From: Bacteroidota bacterium
GTDB taxonomy: Bacteria; Bacteroidota; Bacteroidia; Chitinophagales; Chitinophagaceae
DNA length: 17,595 nt
Reading direction: 5' to 3'
Assembly (NCBI GenBank): GCA_023440945.1
Contig: JAEZRL010000440.1
Coordinates: 1-17,595, forward strand
The position numbers and the translations under genes were made by a program. The notes beneath the pieces were generated by a model. The model did no database searches, had not been told where the DNA came from, and was given only the letters and a program-made list of their open reading frames with translations. Shown piece by piece: positions 15,030 to 17,595 of the stretch (the first letter of the stretch is position 1; each line of letters opens with the position of its first letter).

Positions 15030-15073
15030 AAAAGAGACTGTCGAAGGGAAGGGATGACAGTCTCTTTTTATTT
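15030..15073 (+). terminator. Intrinsic terminator after the YtxH gene
   Basis: A perfect 13-bp stem, AAAAGAGACTGTC (15030-15042) with its complement at 15056-15068, has a 13-base purine-rich loop and leads into a T-run. It starts 20 bases after the YtxH stop codon. Confidence 0.9.
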
Positions 15074-15139
15074 TAAAACAGTTGCGATTCAAATGGCATA
15101 ATTATAGTTTGTGTATCAGTTTTTACAAAAACATGAACT

Positions 15140-15940
15140 ATGAATAACACAACAAAATATGCGCTTATTACCGGCGCTACAAGCGGTATTGGTTACGAGC
15201 TTGCAAAGTTGTTTGCAAAAGATGGATATAATCTTGTTATTGTAGCCCGGAACCGGGATGAATTGATCAAAACAGCTTCTGAATTAAAGCAGCAGCATAA
15301 CATAAAGGTTGAAACCCTTTCAAAAGATCTTTTCGACAGAAAGGCTGCATTTGAAGTGTATGATGAAGTAATAAATAAAGGCATTCATATTGATGTTTTA
15401 GTGAATGATGCAGGACAGGGAGAATATGGGTTGTTTGTTGAAACAGATATTAATCGCCAGCTCGATATTGTTCAGCTAAACATAGCTTCTGTTCTTATTT
15501 TAACACATTCATTTCTAAAAGACATGATTGCAAAAGGTGAAGGAAAAATCTTGAACCTCGCCTCGATAGCTTCAGAAATGCCAGGCCCATGGCAGGCAGT
15601 TTATCATGGAACAAAAGCTTTTGTTTTATCCTTTAGTGAAGCATTGCGTATAGAGGTGAAAGACAAAGGTGTTACAGTTACCGCATTGTTGCCAGGCGCT
15701 ACTGATACTGACTTTTTCAACAAGGCTGATATGGAGCAATCGAAGATCGTTCAGGAAGGTAAACTTTCTGATCCTGAACAGGTAGCAAAAGATGGTTACG
15801 AAGCATTGATGTCAGGTGATGATAAGATCGTTTCTGGTTTTAAGAATAAAATGATGGTAGCGATGAGCAACATTATGCCCGATGAAACATCTGCAAAACA
15901 AATGGCAAAACAACAGCAACCTGTTGAAAAGAATAAGTAA
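15140..15940 (+). CDS. Short-chain dehydrogenase/reductase (SDR, COG0300-like)
   Basis: This is a 266-residue classical SDR that uses NAD(P)H to reduce or oxidise an unidentified carbonyl or alcohol, in the cytosol. The dinucleotide-binding motif TGATSGIG is at 11-18. ARNRDEL at 36-42, with its basic residues, suggests a preference for NADP(H). The structural motif reads NDAG (89-92) where most members have NNAG. Catalytic residues are N114, S142, Y155 and K159 (YHGTK). The C-terminus is an extended, Met- and Gln-rich tail (KNKMMVAMSNIMPDETS and on) seen in Bacteroidota members of this subgroup. The gene is flanked by the YtxH terminator upstream and a long hairpin downstream, so it is probably monocistronic. 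Confidence 0.93.
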   Translation: MNNTTKYALITGATSGIGYELAKLFAKDGYNLVIVARNRDELIKTASELKQQHNIKVETLSKDLFDRKAAFEVYDEVINKGIHIDVLVNDAGQGEYGLFVETDINRQLDIVQLNIASVLILTHSFLKDMIAKGEGKILNLASIASEMPGPWQAVYHGTKAFVLSFSEALRIEVKDKGVTVTALLPGATDTDFFNKADMEQSKIVQEGKLSDPEQVAKDGYEALMSGDDKIVSGFKNKMMVAMSNIMPDETSAKQMAKQQQPVEKNK

Positions 15941-15956
15941 TGAAATAATACTGTAA

Positions 15957-15986
15957 AAGAGTGCTGCATGCTTTTGCAGCACTCTT
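15957..15986 (+). terminator. Long perfect hairpin after the SDR gene, probable terminator
   Basis: AAGAGTGCTGCA (15957-15968) pairs perfectly with 15975-15986 around a 6-base loop. The stem is strong and lies 16 bases after the SDR stop, but no T-run follows on the plus strand. It may stop or pause transcription or protect the 3' end. Confidence 0.6.
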
Positions 15987-16052
15987 CATGTTGATTGAAA
16001 ATAAAATTTTCATCCTGCTTATTGCGTTGAACCTATTGCTAACTTCGCTTCA

Positions 16053-17075
16053 ATGAAACCAAAGCTAACGGTTCTCTGCCTTTTGTGTGTTTCGGTTCTT
16101 CATGCGCAGCAGCGGCCTCATTACACACAATACATTTTAAACAATTACATCATTAATCCGGCAGTTGCAGGCATCGAGAACTATTGGGATCTGAAGCTGA
16201 GCTATCGTAATCAATGGACTGGAATTAACGGTTCACCGGTTACTACTTATCTTACTTTACAAGGACCATTGAAACGAAGCCAAACGGGAAGGGAAACAGC
16301 TACTACTTTGCATGGACAGGATGATAATCCACGCGGTGAAACTTATTGGAACAGTTATACCAGCACCGATCCACATGCAGGTGTTGGAGTAACAATATTG
16401 AACGATCGCACAGGACCTTTGAACCGGTTTTCTTTTAATGCATCTTATGCTTATCATTTACCTGTTAGTGAAAAAACAACGATAAGTGCAGGTGTTTCGG
16501 CCGGGTTTCAGAATATGACGCTTCATACAAGCGAGCTTGATTTTGGTACAGATCATCCTTACGATCCTGCTATCGCTTCGAATGATCAACTCAATCGTTT
16601 ACGTCCTGATATTAATGCCGGCTTATGGTTGTACTCTGCGGATTACTTCGCAGGCATTGCGGCGCAAAACATTGTTCCTACGGAACTTTCTTTTGCGAAT
16701 GATTCAGTAAAACTTCAACATGGAAAACTTATTCCACATTTATTTTTATCAGGAGGTTATCGTTTTATGCTAAGTGATGATATCAGCTTTCTTCCTTCCG
16801 TTATGGTACGTTATGTAAACCCTTTGCCCGTAAGTTTTGATATCAATGCAAAATTTCAATACCGCGATCTTTTATGGGCAGGCGCTTCTTACCGCCGTGA
16901 AGATGGTTATGCAGCAATGATAGGCATGAATGTCAACAGCACTTTTAATATAGGTTATGCTTATGATTATACCACTTCAAAATTGAATACATTTACAAAA
17001 GGCACACATGAAATCGTGCTTGGCTTTTTATTAGGAAATAGTTCAGCCGACTGGTGTCCAAGAAATTTATGGTAG
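16053..17075 (+). CDS. PorP/SprF family (type IX secretion-associated) outer membrane protein
   Basis: The 340-residue exported protein has a signal peptide cleaved near HAQ-Q (residue 19). The mature N-terminus HYTQYILNNYIINPAVAGI is the hallmark of the PorP/SprF family, and the C-terminus ends WCPRNLW, again typical. The middle has alternating strands of an outer-membrane barrel (GVGVTILNDRTGPLN, SAGVSAGFQNMTLHT, FLSGGYRFMLSDD). Family members work with the type IX secretion system, often to attach or export large surface proteins to which they are genetically linked. Here no adhesin or CTD-bearing gene is adjacent, so it is a stand-alone paralogue with an unknown client. A one-mismatch -7 box (TAACTTCG, 16040-16047) sits just upstream. 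Confidence 0.9.
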   Translation: MKPKLTVLCLLCVSVLHAQQRPHYTQYILNNYIINPAVAGIENYWDLKLSYRNQWTGINGSPVTTYLTLQGPLKRSQTGRETATTLHGQDDNPRGETYWNSYTSTDPHAGVGVTILNDRTGPLNRFSFNASYAYHLPVSEKTTISAGVSAGFQNMTLHTSELDFGTDHPYDPAIASNDQLNRLRPDINAGLWLYSADYFAGIAAQNIVPTELSFANDSVKLQHGKLIPHLFLSGGYRFMLSDDISFLPSVMVRYVNPLPVSFDINAKFQYRDLLWAGASYRREDGYAAMIGMNVNSTFNIGYAYDYTTSKLNTFTKGTHEIVLGFLLGNSSADWCPRNLW

Positions 17076-17197
17076 AGACGATATGATTGTTTGCTAATGT
17101 TCTTCTTTGTGCAATTTTGTTTCGTTGTCTTTCAAGAAAATCTCTTTTAAAAGTACTCAGTTCAGTTTTTAGTTTTAAACTTTAGAGTTTTATTGTT

Positions 17198-17410
17198 CTA
17201 AGGTTTTCCAATAGTAATAGAGTCACCCTTTATCTCTTTCTTCAATTTTGTGCTATCAAGATAAGTATTGGTATGATCAGCAGGAGAAGTATCAGTTCGT
17301 TCAATAAAAATACTGTCATCCTGTTCAGGAACAGTACCACCGTTTCCACAAGCTGAGATCATTAAAGCAGAGAAACTCATGACTGAATAAAAAATCTTTT
17401 TAAATATCAT
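17198..17410 (-). CDS. Small lipoprotein of unknown function
   Basis: The 70-residue protein has a basic start (FKKIF), a hydrophobic stretch and the lipobox ISAC, making C21 the predicted lipidated cysteine after cleavage. The mature part is about 50 residues, hydrophilic, and rich in Asp, Thr and Ser with no recognisable domain. It lies on the opposite strand from the PorP/SprF gene (122-bp convergent gap). The start codon is 32 bases after the stop of the partial GH130 gene, so the two may be cotranscribed. The clean lipobox and plausible signal peptide support a real gene despite its size. Confidence 0.65.
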   Translation of the reverse strand: MIFKKIFYSVMSFSALMISACGNGGTVPEQDDSIFIERTDTSPADHTNTYLDSTKLKKEIKGDSITIGKP

Positions 17411-17442
17411 ATAAGGTTGATGCTGCTAATTTAATGCCACAC

Positions 17443-17595
17443 CTATTTCTTTTCGTCCTTTAACGCAACAGCGATTTTTGAATCGGCCGTTCCATAATAC
17501 AAAAACCATTTGTTCTTGAAATTGGTAAGACCTTCTAAAAAACAAACATTGTTTACCTGCCCTGTTAGTTCATAAGGTTTATCCGGTTTCATAAT
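17443..17595 (-). CDS. C-terminal fragment of a probable GH130 glycoside phosphorylase/hydrolase
   Basis: Fifty codons and a TAG stop are visible; the 5' part lies beyond the right edge. The translation contains VCFLEGLTNFKNKWFLYYG, then TADSKIAVA, which matches the conserved end of glycoside hydrolase family 130 (EGL, WxLYYGxxDS, and the final strand). GH130 enzymes phosphorolyse or hydrolyse beta-mannosides such as mannosyl-glucose, mannobiose or mannosyl-N-acetylglucosamine. The exact substrate cannot be read from this fragment. Confidence 0.75.
   Translation of the reverse strand: MMKPDKPYELTGQVNNVCFLEGLTNFKNKWFLYYGTADSKIAVALKDEKK

Noticed and set aside
15133..15147. Four-codon upstream frame ATG-AAC-TAT-GAA-TAA overlapping the SDR start
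   Set aside because: It is likely chance in an AT-rich leader; there is no ribosome-binding site and nothing to suggest attenuation.
17171..17181. AGTTTTAAACT palindrome between PorP/SprF and the lipoprotein
   Set aside because: It is an AT-only palindrome with a one-base centre that cannot form a stable hairpin, and is expected by chance here.

Overview
The window looks like the chromosome of a Bacteroidota bacterium, most likely a member of Chitinophagaceae or a close relative. It is AT-rich. Several candidate promoters carry the Bacteroidota -7 box TAnnTTTG. It encodes a Bacteroidota-type LptD, a PorP/SprF-family protein and a DUF6089-family protein, and it has the CBS / NAD kinase / DUF6089 gene neighbourhood seen in this phylum. 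I found no insertion sequence, prophage, CRISPR array, tRNA or rRNA. Most of the window is housekeeping and cell-envelope genes.

Layout. (1) 1-1001, minus: a flavin/2Fe-2S oxidoreductase of the PaaE/Hcr type, cut by the left edge. (2) 1151-4956: a divergent pair, an Amidase_3 peptidoglycan amidase (minus) and the LPS-assembly barrel LptD (plus), separated by 62 bp. (3) 5110-8532, minus: an apparent operon reading pdhA, a membrane-anchored TPR protein, ribH and a YbjJ-like MFS transporter. The TPR stop codon directly abuts the ribH start. (4) 8533-9337: an 805-bp gap with no convincing gene. A short repeat in this gap matches, in inverted orientation, one at 5033-5083, so the two copies bracket the pdhA-MFS operon. 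(5) 9338-14437, plus: alpha/beta hydrolase, CBS-pair protein, a short one-POTRA Omp85-type barrel, NAD kinase and a DUF6089 barrel, closed by a strong intrinsic terminator at 14468-14505. (6) 14663-17075, plus: a YtxH-domain stress-type protein with its own terminator, a short-chain dehydrogenase followed by a long hairpin, and a stand-alone PorP/SprF-family protein. (7) 17198-17595, minus: a small lipoprotein and the 3' end of a probable GH130 glycoside phosphorylase/hydrolase that runs off the right edge.

How the genes relate. The strongest theme is the outer envelope: LptD (LPS export), an Omp85-family barrel, a DUF6089 barrel, a PorP/SprF barrel, a peptidoglycan amidase and a small lipoprotein. 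The central block adds core metabolism (pyruvate dehydrogenase E1 alpha, lumazine synthase, NAD kinase). I did not find a clear, previously undescribed multi-gene system. The observations most worth following up are the inverted intergenic repeat pair, two tandem-repeat pairs in the NAD kinase leader, the two-cysteine arrangement in LptD, the basic insertion in the amidase, and the ribH-linked MFS transporter.
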